From Bacillus amyloliquefaciens DSM 7 = ATCC 23350 (GTDB taxonomy: Bacteria > Bacillota > Bacilli > Bacillales > Bacillaceae), in contig NC_014551.1 in the NCBI RefSeq assembly GCF_000196735.1, forward strand, positions 624,501-688,500: a stretch of 64,000 bases of DNA, read 5' to 3'. Shown one piece after another: positions 48,772 to 61,140 of this stretch. Numbering within the stretch: the first letter of the stretch is position 1; each line of letters begins with the position of its first letter. Both the position numbers and the translations under genes were made by a program. The notes under the pieces are model-generated. The model worked only from the letters and a program-made list of their open reading frames with translations, was not told where the DNA came from and ran no database searches.

Positions 48772-50514
48772 ATGTCTGAACGTACCTTTAACTGGAAAAA
48801 TAAAGACATCAGATCACAGGCGGATGTTGTAGACTCAAAGCTGCTTCCAACGCTACTTTTACGGAACGCTCTCGTTTTAAATCCTTTTTTAAAACAATGG
48901 CTGAAAAAGAATATCTGGATTTACGGAGACCGAATTGTATATGTCGGTGATGAGCTTCCTGATGCAGCAGAGCACATTCATACCATAAATTGTGAAGGAA
49001 AATACATTGTGCCAGGTTACATTGAACCGCATACACATCCTTTTCAAATATATAATCCCCAAACGCTCGCCGAATATGTGTCTCAATTCGGAACAACGAC
49101 GTTTGTTAATGATAACTTGTTTTTCCTTTTGCACAGCGGAAAAAAGAAAGCGCTTACCATATTAGAAGAACTGAAAAAACAGCCGGTGCAATATTTCTGG
49201 TGGTCCAGATATGATCTGCAGACTGAAGTGCTGAATGAGGACCAGCTTCTTTCTTTTGATGTCCGCAAGCAATGGATTGAGCACCCGGATGTCATTCAAG
49301 GCGGAGAATTGACCGGCTGGCCGCGGCTCATGGACGGGGATGACTTGATGCTTCATTGCATGCAGGCGACAAAGAAACTGCGCAAGCGGATCGAAGGGCA
49401 TTTCCCCGGCGCTTCTGAGAAAACACTTACGAAGATGAAACTGTTCGGCGCTGATTCCGATCATGAGGCGATGAATGGCGATGAGGTGATGAGACGGCTT
49501 GAATTGGGCTACTATGTGTCGCTCAGGCATTCATCCATCCGCCCTGATTTGAGGACGATTCTGCAGGACCTCCATCAAAAAGGCTTCCGGCATTATGATC
49601 ATTTCTTTTACACGACGGATGGGGCGTCGCCGCTTTTTTATAAAGGCGGCATGACGAATGAATTAATCAAAATCGCTCTGGAGGAAGGAGTTCCGGCGAT
49701 TGACGCTTACAATATGGCGTCCTTTAATATCGCGAAGTATTATCAGATGGACGACTTTCTCGGTGTAGTCGGCCCGGGACGGCTTGCCTCATTGAACATT
49801 CTTGATGACCCTATGAATCCGGACCCGGTTACGGTGATATCCAAAGGCATCCTGCTGAGAGAAGACGGCCGAAATATGAAGGCGTTTACAGAAACGGATT
49901 GGAAAAAGGGCGGTCTTGTCCCTCTTGAGCTTTCATATGATATGAAGATGGATGATTTACAGTTTTCAATGCCGATGGGTGTGAAAATGCGCAACGCGGT
50001 CATTATGGAGCCGTATATGATTGCGATTGATAATTCTGTTGACCAGCTTTCTTTTGATCATGATGAAAGCTATCTCACGCTTCTCGATAAGCATGGAAAA
50101 TGGCGGGTCAATACAATGCTGAAAGGTTTTGCCGAGCGGGTGCAGGGCTTTGTCAGTTCCTACACGACAACCGGAGATATTATCGCTGTCGGAAAAAATA
50201 AGGAAGATATCCTGCTCGCCTTCTCACGGATGAAAGAAATCGGCGGGGGAATCGTGCTTGCCGAAAACGGGAAAATTCTTCATGAAATTCCCCTCGCCTT
50301 AAATGGTTCCGCATCTGCGGAGAATTATGAAGAGGTGCTTGAGAAAGAACAAAAACTGAGGATTCTGCTGGAGGAGCGGGGCTACCGATTCTGCGATCCG
50401 ATCTATACGCTGCTCTTTTTGCAGAGCACACACCTGCCTTATATTCGCATTACGCCGAGAGGAATATTCGACGTGATGAAAAAAACTGTACTCTTTCCAT
50501 CGATAATGCGTTAA
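48772..50514 (+). CDS. yerA: Adenine deaminase-like amidohydrolase YerA
   Basis: 580 residues. Amidohydrolase-superfamily protein related to adenine deaminase. PGYIEPHTHPF (metal-binding HxH near residue 85), VGPGRLASLNILDDP, and a C-terminal GDIIAVGKNKEDILLAFSRM half as in Ade enzymes. Would turn adenine into hypoxanthine, but divergence from AdeC means the substrate is not certain. GAAGGAGAG precedes the ATG. yerB follows 24 bp later. Confidence 0.88.
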   Translation: MSERTFNWKNKDIRSQADVVDSKLLPTLLLRNALVLNPFLKQWLKKNIWIYGDRIVYVGDELPDAAEHIHTINCEGKYIVPGYIEPHTHPFQIYNPQTLAEYVSQFGTTTFVNDNLFFLLHSGKKKALTILEELKKQPVQYFWWSRYDLQTEVLNEDQLLSFDVRKQWIEHPDVIQGGELTGWPRLMDGDDLMLHCMQATKKLRKRIEGHFPGASEKTLTKMKLFGADSDHEAMNGDEVMRRLELGYYVSLRHSSIRPDLRTILQDLHQKGFRHYDHFFYTTDGASPLFYKGGMTNELIKIALEEGVPAIDAYNMASFNIAKYYQMDDFLGVVGPGRLASLNILDDPMNPDPVTVISKGILLREDGRNMKAFTETDWKKGGLVPLELSYDMKMDDLQFSMPMGVKMRNAVIMEPYMIAIDNSVDQLSFDHDESYLTLLDKHGKWRVNTMLKGFAERVQGFVSSYTTTGDIIAVGKNKEDILLAFSRMKEIGGGIVLAENGKILHEIPLALNGSASAENYEEVLEKEQKLRILLEERGYRFCDPIYTLLFLQSTHLPYIRITPRGIFDVMKKTVLFPSIMR

Positions 50515-50538
50515 AATATAAAAGCAGGGAGCCGACAT

Positions 50539-51534
50539 ATGAAAAGATGGAAAACCGTTTGTATGCTTTGTTTTGCGTTTTTGCTGCTTGCCGCCTGCCG
50601 GCAGAATGATGCCGATCAGGTGCAGCCGAAAGAGGCGGAAGCCCCTTTAACAGGGTTGAAAACTGAGCGGAAGCTTGCAGAACGCCGTCCGATTGCAGTC
50701 GCAGTGAACAATCATCCGAAGGCGAGGCCCCAATCCGGGCTGTCAAAGGCGGATGTTGTCATCGAAGCGCTGGCAGAGGGCCGGATTACGCGGTTTCTCG
50801 CGATTTTTCAGAGTGAGATGCCGGAAACGGTCGGACCTGTGCGGAGCGCGAGGGAATATTTTGTCACCCTCAGCAGCGGATTTAACAGCATATTTGTCCA
50901 TCATGGCTGGAGTCCCGGCGCTAAAAAGCAGCTGGAGTCCGGAGCTTACGATTATATAAACGGTTTGGATTTTGACGGAAGCCTGTTTTGGAGAGCCGAT
51001 TTCAGCAAGCCTCCCCACAATTCCTACACGTCTTATGACAATATCAGAAAGGCGGCGGAACAAAAGGGATACAAGCTGAACGAAAAAACAAAACCGCTTC
51101 CATTTCAGACATCAGACGCAAAACCCGGAAACGAAACCTACAATATTCGGATAGATTATGGAACACAAAACGTTACAAATCTTGTCGAATACGATTATGA
51201 TAAAAAAGCTGATGCTTATACAAGAAGCTCTGATGGTGTGAAAGCGACAGACCGGGAGACCGGAAAGCCTTTAGCCATGCACAACATTTTTATTGTTGAA
51301 GCCGGCCATCGCATTACAGACAAAGATGGAAGGCGGGCCATCGATATTCAATCAGGGGGAAAGGGCCTCCTGCTTCAGCACGGCGATGTTATTGAGTCAG
51401 ACTGGGAATATAAAGACGGACGTATTCTGCCCGTAAAAGGCGGTGAGATTCTTCCGTTTGTGCCAGGAAAGACATGGATTAATATCGTGCCTGATCTCGA
51501 TGCAGCTTCCATTAGTAAAGGAGAAGGTGTTTGA
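50539..51534 (+). CDS. yerB: DUF3048 lipoprotein YerB
   Basis: 331 residues. Lipoprotein signal peptide with lipobox LLAAC (Cys20). The mature part is a DUF3048 domain: RPIAVAVNNHPKARPQSGL, YEALAEGRITRF-type strand, GPVRSAREYF and HHGWSPGAKKQL. Anchored outside the membrane; function unknown. It ends four bases into the region upstream of yerC, and the two are probably co-transcribed. Confidence 0.88.
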   Translation: MKRWKTVCMLCFAFLLLAACRQNDADQVQPKEAEAPLTGLKTERKLAERRPIAVAVNNHPKARPQSGLSKADVVIEALAEGRITRFLAIFQSEMPETVGPVRSAREYFVTLSSGFNSIFVHHGWSPGAKKQLESGAYDYINGLDFDGSLFWRADFSKPPHNSYTSYDNIRKAAEQKGYKLNEKTKPLPFQTSDAKPGNETYNIRIDYGTQNVTNLVEYDYDKKADAYTRSSDGVKATDRETGKPLAMHNIFIVEAGHRITDKDGRRAIDIQSGGKGLLLQHGDVIESDWEYKDGRILPVKGGEILPFVPGKTWINIVPDLDAASISKGEGV

Positions 51535-51536
51535 CG

Positions 51537-51848
51537 ATGCAAATCGATAAATTACGCGGAAAAGAACTGGACCAGTTATTCTTATCTATTTTATCGCTGA
51601 AAGATCTGGAGGAATGCTATCGTTTCTTTGATGATCTTTGTACGATTAATGAAATCCAATCGCTGGCGCAGCGTTTGGAAGTGGCAAGAATGCTCCGCGA
51701 AGGAAACACGTATCACAAAATAGAAAGTGAAACGGGTGCTTCAACAGCGACGATTTCCCGGGTGAAACGCTGCTTAAATTATGGCAACGACGCCTATGAA
51801 ATGGCGCTTGACCGTGTAAACAAAGGAGAATCCTCCTCAGCAACGTAA
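51537..51848 (+). CDS. yerC: TrpR-like repressor YerC
   Basis: 103 residues, all helical. A TrpR-superfamily helix-turn-helix, YHKIESETGASTATISRVKR, lies at about residues 60-80. The ATG at 51537 is chosen over the TTG six bases earlier because GAAGGTG is well spaced. I recall the B. subtilis protein being linked to histidine biosynthesis control, but that is not shown by this sequence. A terminator follows. Confidence 0.87.
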   Translation: MQIDKLRGKELDQLFLSILSLKDLEECYRFFDDLCTINEIQSLAQRLEVARMLREGNTYHKIESETGASTATISRVKRCLNYGNDAYEMALDRVNKGESSSAT

Positions 51849-51884
51849 AAAACCGCTCTGCCGATGACGGCAGGCGGTTTTTTT
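51846..51884. terminator. Bidirectional terminator yerC/yerD
   Basis: AAACCGC-CTGCCG and CGGCAGGCGGTTT stem with one bulged T, then T8; lies between converging genes. Confidence 0.9.
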
Positions 51885-53464
51885 TATGCGTGCTGATTCA
51901 TATTCATAAGGCCGGGAAGTTCCCTCAGGCTGCCGTCTTCCTCTCGGTATACGATGTGTTCAGCTGAGAAGTGAATCGGCGAGCTGATGCCCGCCGCCGC
52001 GGCAAGGTGAAACAGTCCTTCACGCAAGGAGAGCACGTAGTTGCAGACGCGGTGCTGTTTGTCTTCGATACTGAGCGCGCGCTGAAGCTTCGGATCGGTT
52101 GTTGCCACTCCGACAGGACAATGATTGGTGTGGCATACTTGAGCGCGGATACAGCCGACTGAAAACATCATTCCCCGGGCAATATTGACAAAATCCGCGC
52201 CTAACGCGAGGGCGACGGCGATTTTATCCGGAGTGAGCAGCTTTCCGGATGCGAAAATTTTCAGCTTATCTCTTATACCGTATGTTTTCAAAAGGCCGTC
52301 AACAAGGGGGAGGCCGGTCATAATCGGCAGACCGACGGAATCCGCCAGCTCATGAAAGGAAGCACCCGTTCCCCCTTCACTGCCGTCAATGGTAATAAAG
52401 TCGGGAAGCTTGCCTGATGAACTCATACGGGAAATAAGATCTTCAAGGTCTTTTCGGCTGCCCGGGACAATTTTGATGCCGACCGGTTTTTCACCGACAG
52501 TCCTTAATTCCTCAATAAAATCAAGCATGTCCGGAACATTTGAGAATTCATTGAACCTGTTTGGGCTGTCTATGGATTGTCCGGGCTGCACATTTCTGAT
52601 GGCGGCAATTTCTTCGGTAACCTTTGAACCGTCAATATGCCCGCCTCTTGCTTTCGCTCCTTGCGCAAGCTTTAATTCAAAGGCTTTAATTTGTTCGAGA
52701 CGGCTTTTTTTCTTAAATTCTTCCCACGAAAATTCTCCTTCTTCGGTACGGACGCCGAACAGTCCGGGGCCGATTTGGCAGATAATATCCGCACCGCCTT
52801 TCAGGTGATACTCAGACAGGCCGCCTTCGCCTGTATTCATCCACGTGCCTCCGGCCTGGTGCAGCCCTTTTGACAGGGCGGTAATTGCCCGGTCGCCAAG
52901 TGAGCCGTAGCTCATCGCTGATTGTCCGATTAATCCTTTCACATAAAACGGTTTCTTGCATGTGTCACGGCCGATCACTTGTACATCGTCCGGATGCAGG
53001 TAATAAGGATCCGCTTTTGTTTTTTCGCGGTGTTCGCTGCGTTTCAGCAGGTTGTCCTTGTCAATCTTGTATACCATCGTGTCGATCTTCGGCGTTTGAT
53101 CTGTGCGCAGCTCCTCCCTTTGTTTCGGAAAGAGGGCATTCCGGATATAATAGCCCGGCTGATCGAAATCCCGTTCTGACCCGAAGCCCATCATTCTGCT
53201 TTTATACTTTCCCGACATGACCGTCTGTTCATATTCTCTCCGGGAAAACGGCTGTTCTTCGTTATCATTGCTGAATAAATACTGCCGCAGTTCTGGTCCG
53301 ATTTTTTCAAATATATAGCGCAGCTTTCCCGCTACGGGATAATTGCGCAGCACTGAATGTTCTTCCTGTTTTTCGTCTCTTATGTATATCCAAAGCAGCA
53401 ATACGGCGGGAACTAAAATAATAAAAATCAATATACATATCAGTACGATAATGGCTTGTTCCAT
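51884..53464 (-). CDS. yerD: Membrane-anchored GltB-like FMN oxidoreductase YerD
   Basis: 526 residues from the ATG at 53464 behind AAGGAG. One N-terminal membrane helix (about 5-27, IVLICILIFIILVPAVLLLW) precedes a glutamate-synthase FMN domain. ISP-type motifs: GQSAMSYGSLGDRAITALS, GGAHIDGSKV-like RGGHIDGSKV, DGSEGGTGASF, and the iron-sulfur loop SVGCIRAQVCHTNHCPVGVAT, whose three cysteines match the 3Fe-4S site of GltB. The glutaminase domain of GltA is absent. Natural substrate unknown. Confidence 0.88.
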   Translation of the reverse strand: MEQAIIVLICILIFIILVPAVLLLWIYIRDEKQEEHSVLRNYPVAGKLRYIFEKIGPELRQYLFSNDNEEQPFSRREYEQTVMSGKYKSRMMGFGSERDFDQPGYYIRNALFPKQREELRTDQTPKIDTMVYKIDKDNLLKRSEHREKTKADPYYLHPDDVQVIGRDTCKKPFYVKGLIGQSAMSYGSLGDRAITALSKGLHQAGGTWMNTGEGGLSEYHLKGGADIICQIGPGLFGVRTEEGEFSWEEFKKKSRLEQIKAFELKLAQGAKARGGHIDGSKVTEEIAAIRNVQPGQSIDSPNRFNEFSNVPDMLDFIEELRTVGEKPVGIKIVPGSRKDLEDLISRMSSSGKLPDFITIDGSEGGTGASFHELADSVGLPIMTGLPLVDGLLKTYGIRDKLKIFASGKLLTPDKIAVALALGADFVNIARGMMFSVGCIRAQVCHTNHCPVGVATTDPKLQRALSIEDKQHRVCNYVLSLREGLFHLAAAAGISSPIHFSAEHIVYREEDGSLRELPGLMNMNQHA

Positions 53465-53659
53465 TGAAATCAGACTCCTTGCCTTTTTTCTCTTTGACAT
53501 TCCACATTTTGTCTGTTTTCAAACATGGCCGTTTCCCGTCCGCCGGAGCGCCATCTTTTTTTATGAATCAGATGAATGACGTCTTTTTCCGTTTTTCCGG
53601 GCCAAATGAATTTGTTATAATGTTTAAATGGCAAGAAACGAATGGAGGAACGAAAACGC

Positions 53660-54349
53660 ATGTACGATGTTAACGAGTGGAAGCACGTTTTTAAACTCGA
53701 TCCGAATAAAGATTTACCGGATGAACAGCTGGAACGGCTTTGTGAATCAGGGACTGACGCCATTGTGATCGGAGGAAGCGACAATATCACCGAGGACAAT
53801 GTGCTGAGACTGATGTCAAAGGTGCGGCGTTTTTTAGTGCCGTGCGTACTTGAGGTATCGACGATTGATTCCATTGTGCCCGGATTTGATCTTTATTTCA
53901 TTCCGAGTGTGCTCAACAGCAAAAATGCGGACTGGATTGTCGGCATGCACCATCAGGCGATGAAAGAATACGGCGAGCTGATGTCCATGGAGGAAATCGT
54001 GACGGAGGGCTATTGCATCGTCAACCCTGATTGTAAAGCGGCCGCTTTGACGGAGGCGGATACACATATAGAAACAGAAGATATTCTCGCTTATGCGCGG
54101 GTCGCGGAGCATTTGCTTCATCTTCCGATTTTTTATTTGGAATACAGCGGAATGCTGGCGGACATAGAAACGGTGGAGAAAACGAAAGCTGTGCTGGACA
54201 AGTCCGTCCTGTTTTACGGAGGCGGCATTAAAGATGCGGAAACGGCGGAACGGTTCGGCCGCCATGCCGATGTCATTGTTGTAGGAAATGCCGTATATGA
54301 AGATTTTGATCAGGCGCTCAAAACGGTGGCGGCTGTAAAGACGAAGTAG
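53660..54349 (+). CDS. pcrB: Heptaprenylglyceryl phosphate synthase
   Basis: 229 residues, a TIM-barrel enzyme that joins heptaprenyl diphosphate to sn-glycerol-1-phosphate, making an archaeal-type ether lipid. Phosphate-binding motifs: DAIVIGGSDN, YLEYSGMLAD, and LFYGGGIKDAE ... DVIVVGNAVYED. The ATG at 53660 follows GGAGGAA by nine bases. A -10 TATAAT with weak -35 lies upstream near 53615. First gene of pcrB-pcrA-ligA-yerH. Confidence 0.94.
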   Translation: MYDVNEWKHVFKLDPNKDLPDEQLERLCESGTDAIVIGGSDNITEDNVLRLMSKVRRFLVPCVLEVSTIDSIVPGFDLYFIPSVLNSKNADWIVGMHHQAMKEYGELMSMEEIVTEGYCIVNPDCKAAALTEADTHIETEDILAYARVAEHLLHLPIFYLEYSGMLADIETVEKTKAVLDKSVLFYGGGIKDAETAERFGRHADVIVVGNAVYEDFDQALKTVAAVKTK

Positions 54350-54406
54350 CCAAGCAGACGAATTTGATTTATGATAGAACATATGTTTGATAGGCGGTGA
54401 ACGGAT

Positions 54407-56626
54407 ATGAATTATATTAGCAATCAATTATTAAGCGGATTAAATCCCGTTCAGCAGGAAGCGGTTAAGACGACGGACGGTCCGCTGCTTCTGATGGCGG
54501 GAGCGGGAAGCGGAAAGACACGTGTGCTGACGCACAGAATCGCATACTTAATGGCGGAAAAACACGTCGCGCCATGGAATATTCTGGCGATTACATTTAC
54601 AAATAAAGCCGCCAGAGAAATGAAGGAGCGGGTCGAGAGCATTCTCGGGCCCGGCGCGGATGAAATCTGGATATCCACCTTCCACAGCATGTGCGTGCGG
54701 ATACTGCGCAGGGATATTGACAGGATCGGCATCAACCGTAACTTCTCCATTCTTGATACGGCTGATCAGCTCTCCGTTATTAAAGGGATTTTGAAAGAGC
54801 GGAATATCGATCCGAAAAAGTTTGATCCGAGAAGTATTTTAGGCTCCATCAGCAGCGCAAAAAACGAGCTGATCGAACCGGAGGAATTCGCAAAAACGGC
54901 CGGCGGCTACTATGACCAGGTCACGAGTGACGTGTATGCCGATTACCAGAAAAAACTGCTGAAAAACCAATCGCTCGATTTTGATGATTTAATCATGACG
55001 ACGATTAAGCTTTTCGAGCGTGTGCCGGAAGTGCTTGAGTTTTACCAGCGCAAATTCCAGTACATTCACGTAGACGAGTACCAGGATACGAACAGAGCGC
55101 AATACCTGCTTGTTAAGCAGCTTGCTGCCCGTCTTGAAAATATCTGCGTCGTCGGTGACTCCGACCAGTCCATTTACAGATGGCGCGGCGCGGATATCGC
55201 GAATATCCTTTCTTTTGAAAAAGATTACCCGAGCGCAAACGTCATTCTGCTCGAACAAAACTACCGCTCCACAAAGCGGATTCTGCAAGCGGCCAACGAA
55301 GTGATTAAAAACAACTCAAACCGCAAGCCGAAAAACTTGTGGACGGGGAATGACGAAGGAGTCAAGCTTTCTTATTACAGCGGCGACAATGAATTCGGCG
55401 AAGGCCAATTCGTCGCGGGCAAAATTTATGAGCTGAACAGCTCGGGCCGGCGGAAGCTTTCCGATATCGCGATTTTATACCGGACAAACGCCCAGTCCCG
55501 TGTTATTGAGGAAACCCTTTTAAAAGCCGGACTGAACTACAATATCGTCGGCGGAACAAAGTTCTACGACAGGAAAGAAATTAAAGACATTCTCGCGTAT
55601 CTGCGCCTTGTGTCAAACCCGGACGACGATATCAGTTTTACAAGGATCGTCAATGTGCCGAAGCGGGGTGTCGGCGCCACTTCGCTTGAAAAAATCGCTT
55701 CATACGCGGCGATGAACGGGATGTCACTGTTCCAGGCGATCAAACAGGTTGATTTCATCGGCGTCAGTGCCAAAGCGGCAAACGCGCTTGACGGCTTTGG
55801 CGCAATGATTGAAAATCTGACGAATATGCAGGATTACCTGTCCATTACGGAACTCATGGAAGAAATTCTCGATAAAACGGAATACAGAGAAATGCTGAAG
55901 GCTGAAAAATCAATTGAAGCCCAAAGCCGTCTTGAGAATATCGACGAGTTTCTTTCTGTGACGAAAAACTTCGAACAAAAAAGCGAAGACAAGTCTCTCG
56001 TCGCGTTTCTGACCGACTTGGCGCTGATTGCGGATATTGACCAGCTCGACCAGAAGGAAGAGGAATCGGGCGGAAAGGATGCCGTCACGTTAATGACTCT
56101 GCACGCCGCTAAAGGGCTTGAATTTCCTGTCGTGTTCTTAATGGGCATGGAAGAAGGCGTGTTCCCGCACAGCCGCTCCCTGATGGAAGAAGCTGAGATG
56201 GAAGAAGAGCGCAGACTCGCATATGTAGGCATTACAAGGGCGGAAGAAGAACTGTATTTAACGAATGCCAAAATGCGCACCCTATTCGGACGCACCAATA
56301 TGAATCCGGAATCCCGCTTTATCAGGGAAATACCTGGCGATTTATTGGAGAACCTAAATGAGAAGAAAAACCCGCGCATGCAGCCGGGGAGAAAAATGCA
56401 GCCGAAACGCGGGCCCGTATCCCGTCCTGTTTCCTACGCGAATAAAACAGGCGGCGACTCGCTCAGCTGGGCTGTCGGCGATAAAGCGGGCCATAAAAAA
56501 TGGGGCACCGGAACGGTTGTCAGCGTAAAAGGAGAAGGCGAAAGCACGGAGCTTGATATCGCATTCCCGAGCCCAGTCGGCGTGAAGCGGCTGCTGGCCG
56601 CCTTTGCGCCGATTGAAAAGCAGTAA
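54407..56626 (+). CDS. pcrA: ATP-dependent DNA helicase PcrA
   Basis: 739 residues, UvrD/Rep superfamily 1A helicase for repair and removal of recombination and transcription blocks. Motif [15 protein letters not shown] (about residue 29), motif [10 protein letters not shown] (about 223), motif [17 protein letters not shown], motif [19 protein letters not shown], motif [16 protein letters not shown]. The C-terminal segment [14 protein letters not shown] is the RNA-polymerase-binding Tudor-like tail. Confidence 0.97.
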   Translation: MNYISNQLLSGLNPVQQEAVKTTDGPLLLMAGAGSGKTRVLTHRIAYLMAEKHVAPWNILAITFTNKAAREMKERVESILGPGADEIWISTFHSMCVRILRRDIDRIGINRNFSILDTADQLSVIKGILKERNIDPKKFDPRSILGSISSAKNELIEPEEFAKTAGGYYDQVTSDVYADYQKKLLKNQSLDFDDLIMTTIKLFERVPEVLEFYQRKFQYIHVDEYQDTNRAQYLLVKQLAARLENICVVGDSDQSIYRWRGADIANILSFEKDYPSANVILLEQNYRSTKRILQAANEVIKNNSNRKPKNLWTGNDEGVKLSYYSGDNEFGEGQFVAGKIYELNSSGRRKLSDIAILYRTNAQSRVIEETLLKAGLNYNIVGGTKFYDRKEIKDILAYLRLVSNPDDDISFTRIVNVPKRGVGATSLEKIASYAAMNGMSLFQAIKQVDFIGVSAKAANALDGFGAMIENLTNMQDYLSITELMEEILDKTEYREMLKAEKSIEAQSRLENIDEFLSVTKNFEQKSEDKSLVAFLTDLALIADIDQLDQKEEESGGKDAVTLMTLHAAKGLEFPVVFLMGMEEGVFPHSRSLMEEAEMEEERRLAYVGITRAEEELYLTNAKMRTLFGRTNMNPESRFIREIPGDLLENLNEKKNPRMQPGRKMQPKRGPVSRPVSYANKTGGDSLSWAVGDKAGHKKWGTGTVVSVKGEGESTELDIAFPSPVGVKRLLAAFAPIEKQ

Positions 56627-58657
<2,031 letters not shown>

Positions 58658-58672
58658 GAGGAGTGTTTTCTA

Positions 58673-59869
58673 TTGAAAAAGATGTTGGCATTGGCGGCGA
58701 CGGCAACGGCGGCAGTATTGATGCTGTCAGCCTGTTCGCCGAGTTTCGGGGGAAACAAAGAGGAAGAGATCACGCAGAAAACGGCAAAGTCTTCTGAAAA
58801 AGCGATCATACCGAAATATAATATCTCTGATTCCTACTATAAGATGGTGCTTCCGTTTAAGGCCGGAAAAGCGCGCGGGCTGACCGCGGACCGGCTGAAT
58901 ACGAGGCTGGACATCGATGAATTCGAGACGGGACTGATGCGGCTCGCCCAAGACACGTTCCCGACGGATGACTATTTGTATCAGGAAGGCCAGTATTTAG
59001 ATGAGGATACGGTACTCAGCTGGCTTGACCGCAAAAAAGAAGGCAGTGATCTGAAAAAGGCGAAAAAAGCAGACGCCAACTTCCAGAATCTCGGCTTAAA
59101 TCCGGTGCTGCCAAACTCGGGATCGGCAAAAGAGAAAAACGAAAACAGCCCGATTTACTTAGCGTCTATGCTTGAGCAGGATTACTTAGTAAGAAAAGAT
59201 AAAAACAGCATCCAGCTTGGCGGTATCATGATCGGTCTCGCTCTCAACTCTGTATACTATTATCGCGAAAATACAGGGGATCCGCAGCAGGAAGTGGAGC
59301 TCAGCGACAAAACGATCCGCAGTCATGGTGAAGAAATCGCCCAGGAAGTCGTTAACCGTCTCCGGAAAATGGATAACCTGAAAAATGTGCCGATTACCGT
59401 CGCCCTTTATAAACAAGCGCCGAAGACATCAATCGTACCGGGGAATTACATTGCGAAAACAGAAGTCAAAGCCGGCTCATCCACCATTTCAAACTGGGAT
59501 GATGTCAAAGAAAAGTACGTGTTCTATCCGGCTGATACTGACACAGCAAAGAAATACCCTGACGATTCCGAAGTGTTTAAACGCTTCAAAAACGCGATCG
59601 ACAGCTACTTCCCGAACTACACCGGAGTAGTCGGAACGGCGATGTATGAAAATGATGAAATGAGAAAAATGAAAATTGAAATCCCGATGCAATTTTACGG
59701 AAAAAGCGAAGTCATCGCTTTTACCCAATACTTAACGGGTGAGCTGATGGATTATTATTCAAAAGGCTCAGTCGATGTCGAAATCAACATCACCTCATCA
59801 GACGGCCAGGAAGCGCTTATCGTCCGCAATGCGGGTGACAAAGAACCGACCGTCCATATTTACGATTAA
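58673..59869 (+). CDS. yerH: CamS-family lipoprotein YerH
   Basis: 398 residues from a TTG nine bases after GAGGAG. Lipobox LMLSAC, then a CamS (sex pheromone cAM373 precursor-like) domain, with the conserved region [16 protein letters not shown] near residue 62. In other Firmicutes the signal peptide itself is a pheromone; whether that applies here is unknown. Last gene of the pcrB operon. Confidence 0.9.
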   Translation: MKKMLALAATATAAVLMLSACSPSFGGNKEEEITQKTAKSSEKAIIPKYNISDSYYKMVLPFKAGKARGLTADRLNTRLDIDEFETGLMRLAQDTFPTDDYLYQEGQYLDEDTVLSWLDRKKEGSDLKKAKKADANFQNLGLNPVLPNSGSAKEKNENSPIYLASMLEQDYLVRKDKNSIQLGGIMIGLALNSVYYYRENTGDPQQEVELSDKTIRSHGEEIAQEVVNRLRKMDNLKNVPITVALYKQAPKTSIVPGNYIAKTEVKAGSSTISNWDDVKEKYVFYPADTDTAKKYPDDSEVFKRFKNAIDSYFPNYTGVVGTAMYENDEMRKMKIEIPMQFYGKSEVIAFTQYLTGELMDYYSKGSVDVEINITSSDGQEALIVRNAGDKEPTVHIYD

Positions 59870-59877
59870 CCAAGATG

Positions 59878-59911
59878 CCCTTGTTCATGTCTATATGAGC
59901 AAGGGTTTTTT
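59878..59911 (+). terminator. Terminator of pcrB-yerH operon
   Basis: CCCTTGTTCAT (59878-59888) pairs with ATGAGCAAGGG (59895-59905) with one G-T, then T6. Confidence 0.92.
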
Positions 59912-59924
59912 ATTGTGTATATCG

Positions 59925-59953
59925 TTGGTGAGAGAGATGAGGTATGTTATGAT
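59925..59953 (+). promoter_or_regulatory. Sigma-A promoter of yerI
   Basis: TTGGTG (59925-59930), 17-bp spacer, TATGAT (59948-59953). It leaves a leader of about 145 nt before yerI. Confidence 0.65.
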
Positions 59954-60105
59954 ATTTGTATAATTAGGGATTAACAGGAAAATACATTCGTTTATAGGCG
60001 GATTTTACTAATCTGCTATGAACAAAAGAAGGGCAGGAATGTTGATGAATGACATTTGCTGAGTACTCACGTCACCGACAAAAGTTAAGAAGAGGGTGAA
60101 TCAGC

Positions 60106-61101
60106 ATGCATAAAGATATTCAAGCGATTTTTGAGGAAGATAAGGTGCTGGCCAAAGCCGGTGAAATATACGGATTTACTAAGTTTCAATTTATTGCGGA
60201 CGCAGAGAACTACGTATACGAAATTGTAAAAGATAATCAAGCTTATATCTTAAAAATTACGCATACGATCCGCAGAACACCGGAATATATTTTCGGGGAA
60301 ATGGAATGGCTTCATCATCTGACAAAGGGCGGGCTTTCGGCAGCAAAACCGATTCCTTCATTAAATGGCAGAGATGTCGAAGAAGTGCCGGACGAAAAAG
60401 GCGGAGCGTTTTTGTTCAGAGTCTATGAAAAAGCGCCCGGACGCAAAGTGGAGGAATCAGATTGGAACGGGTCTCTGTTTTATGAGCTTGGCAAGTATAC
60501 GGGGAACATGCATCGGCTGACGAAAAGCTACAGTCTGAGCGACCCGAAATATAAAAGGCAAGAATGGGATGAAGAGGAGCAGCTGAAGCTAAGAAAATAT
60601 GTGCCCGAAGATCAGCATCTTGTATTCGAACGGGCGGATGCTTTAATGGAAGAACTGCGGCAATTGCCGAAGAACCCGGAAAACTACGGCCTTGTGCACG
60701 CCGATTTGCACCATGGCAATTTCAACTGGGACAACGGAAAAATCACTGCATTTGATTTTGATGACAGCGGCTACAATTGGTTTGTGAATGATATCAGTAT
60801 TTTGCTGTACAATATTTTGTGGTATCCGGTCATCCCGTATGAAGACAAGGTTGCATTTACAGAGGAGTTTATGACTCATTTTATGAAAGGGTACAAGGAA
60901 GAAAATGATCTTGATCCTGCATGGCTTGAAAAAATTCCGGATTTCCTCCGCCTGCGCCATATGCTGATCTACGGATTATTGCATCAGGCGTTTGATCTTG
61001 ACTCACTCGGGGATGAAGAGCTTGAGATGCTGAAAGGTTTCAGGCGTGATATCGAAAACAAAACACCGATTACTGAATATAACTTTACCTCCCTCGTATA
61101 A
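60106..61101 (+). CDS. yerI: Aminoglycoside-phosphotransferase-fold kinase YerI
   Basis: 331 residues. Choline/aminoglycoside kinase fold: nucleotide region FIADAENYVYEI ... YILKITH, the Brenner motif HADLHHGNF (catalytic Asp near residue 200) and the metal-binding DFDDSGYNWFVNDI. Related to CotS/CotI and homoserine kinase type II proteins. Phosphorylates an unknown small molecule. AAGAGGGTGA precedes the ATG. Confidence 0.88.
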   Translation: MHKDIQAIFEEDKVLAKAGEIYGFTKFQFIADAENYVYEIVKDNQAYILKITHTIRRTPEYIFGEMEWLHHLTKGGLSAAKPIPSLNGRDVEEVPDEKGGAFLFRVYEKAPGRKVEESDWNGSLFYELGKYTGNMHRLTKSYSLSDPKYKRQEWDEEEQLKLRKYVPEDQHLVFERADALMEELRQLPKNPENYGLVHADLHHGNFNWDNGKITAFDFDDSGYNWFVNDISILLYNILWYPVIPYEDKVAFTEEFMTHFMKGYKEENDLDPAWLEKIPDFLRLRHMLIYGLLHQAFDLDSLGDEELEMLKGFRRDIENKTPITEYNFTSLV

Positions 61102-61110
61102 AAAGAAAAA

Positions 61111-61140
61111 CGACCGGCTGAATCCAGTCCGGCGTTTTTT
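61111..61140. terminator. Terminator yerI/sapB
   Basis: CCGGCTG (61114-61120) pairs with CAGTCCGG (61125-61132) with one bulge, then GCGTTTTTT. Lies between converging genes. Confidence 0.75.

Noticed and set aside
52389..52808. Plus-strand open frame opposite yerD
   Set aside because: Antisense shadow of a conserved enzyme; no family features.
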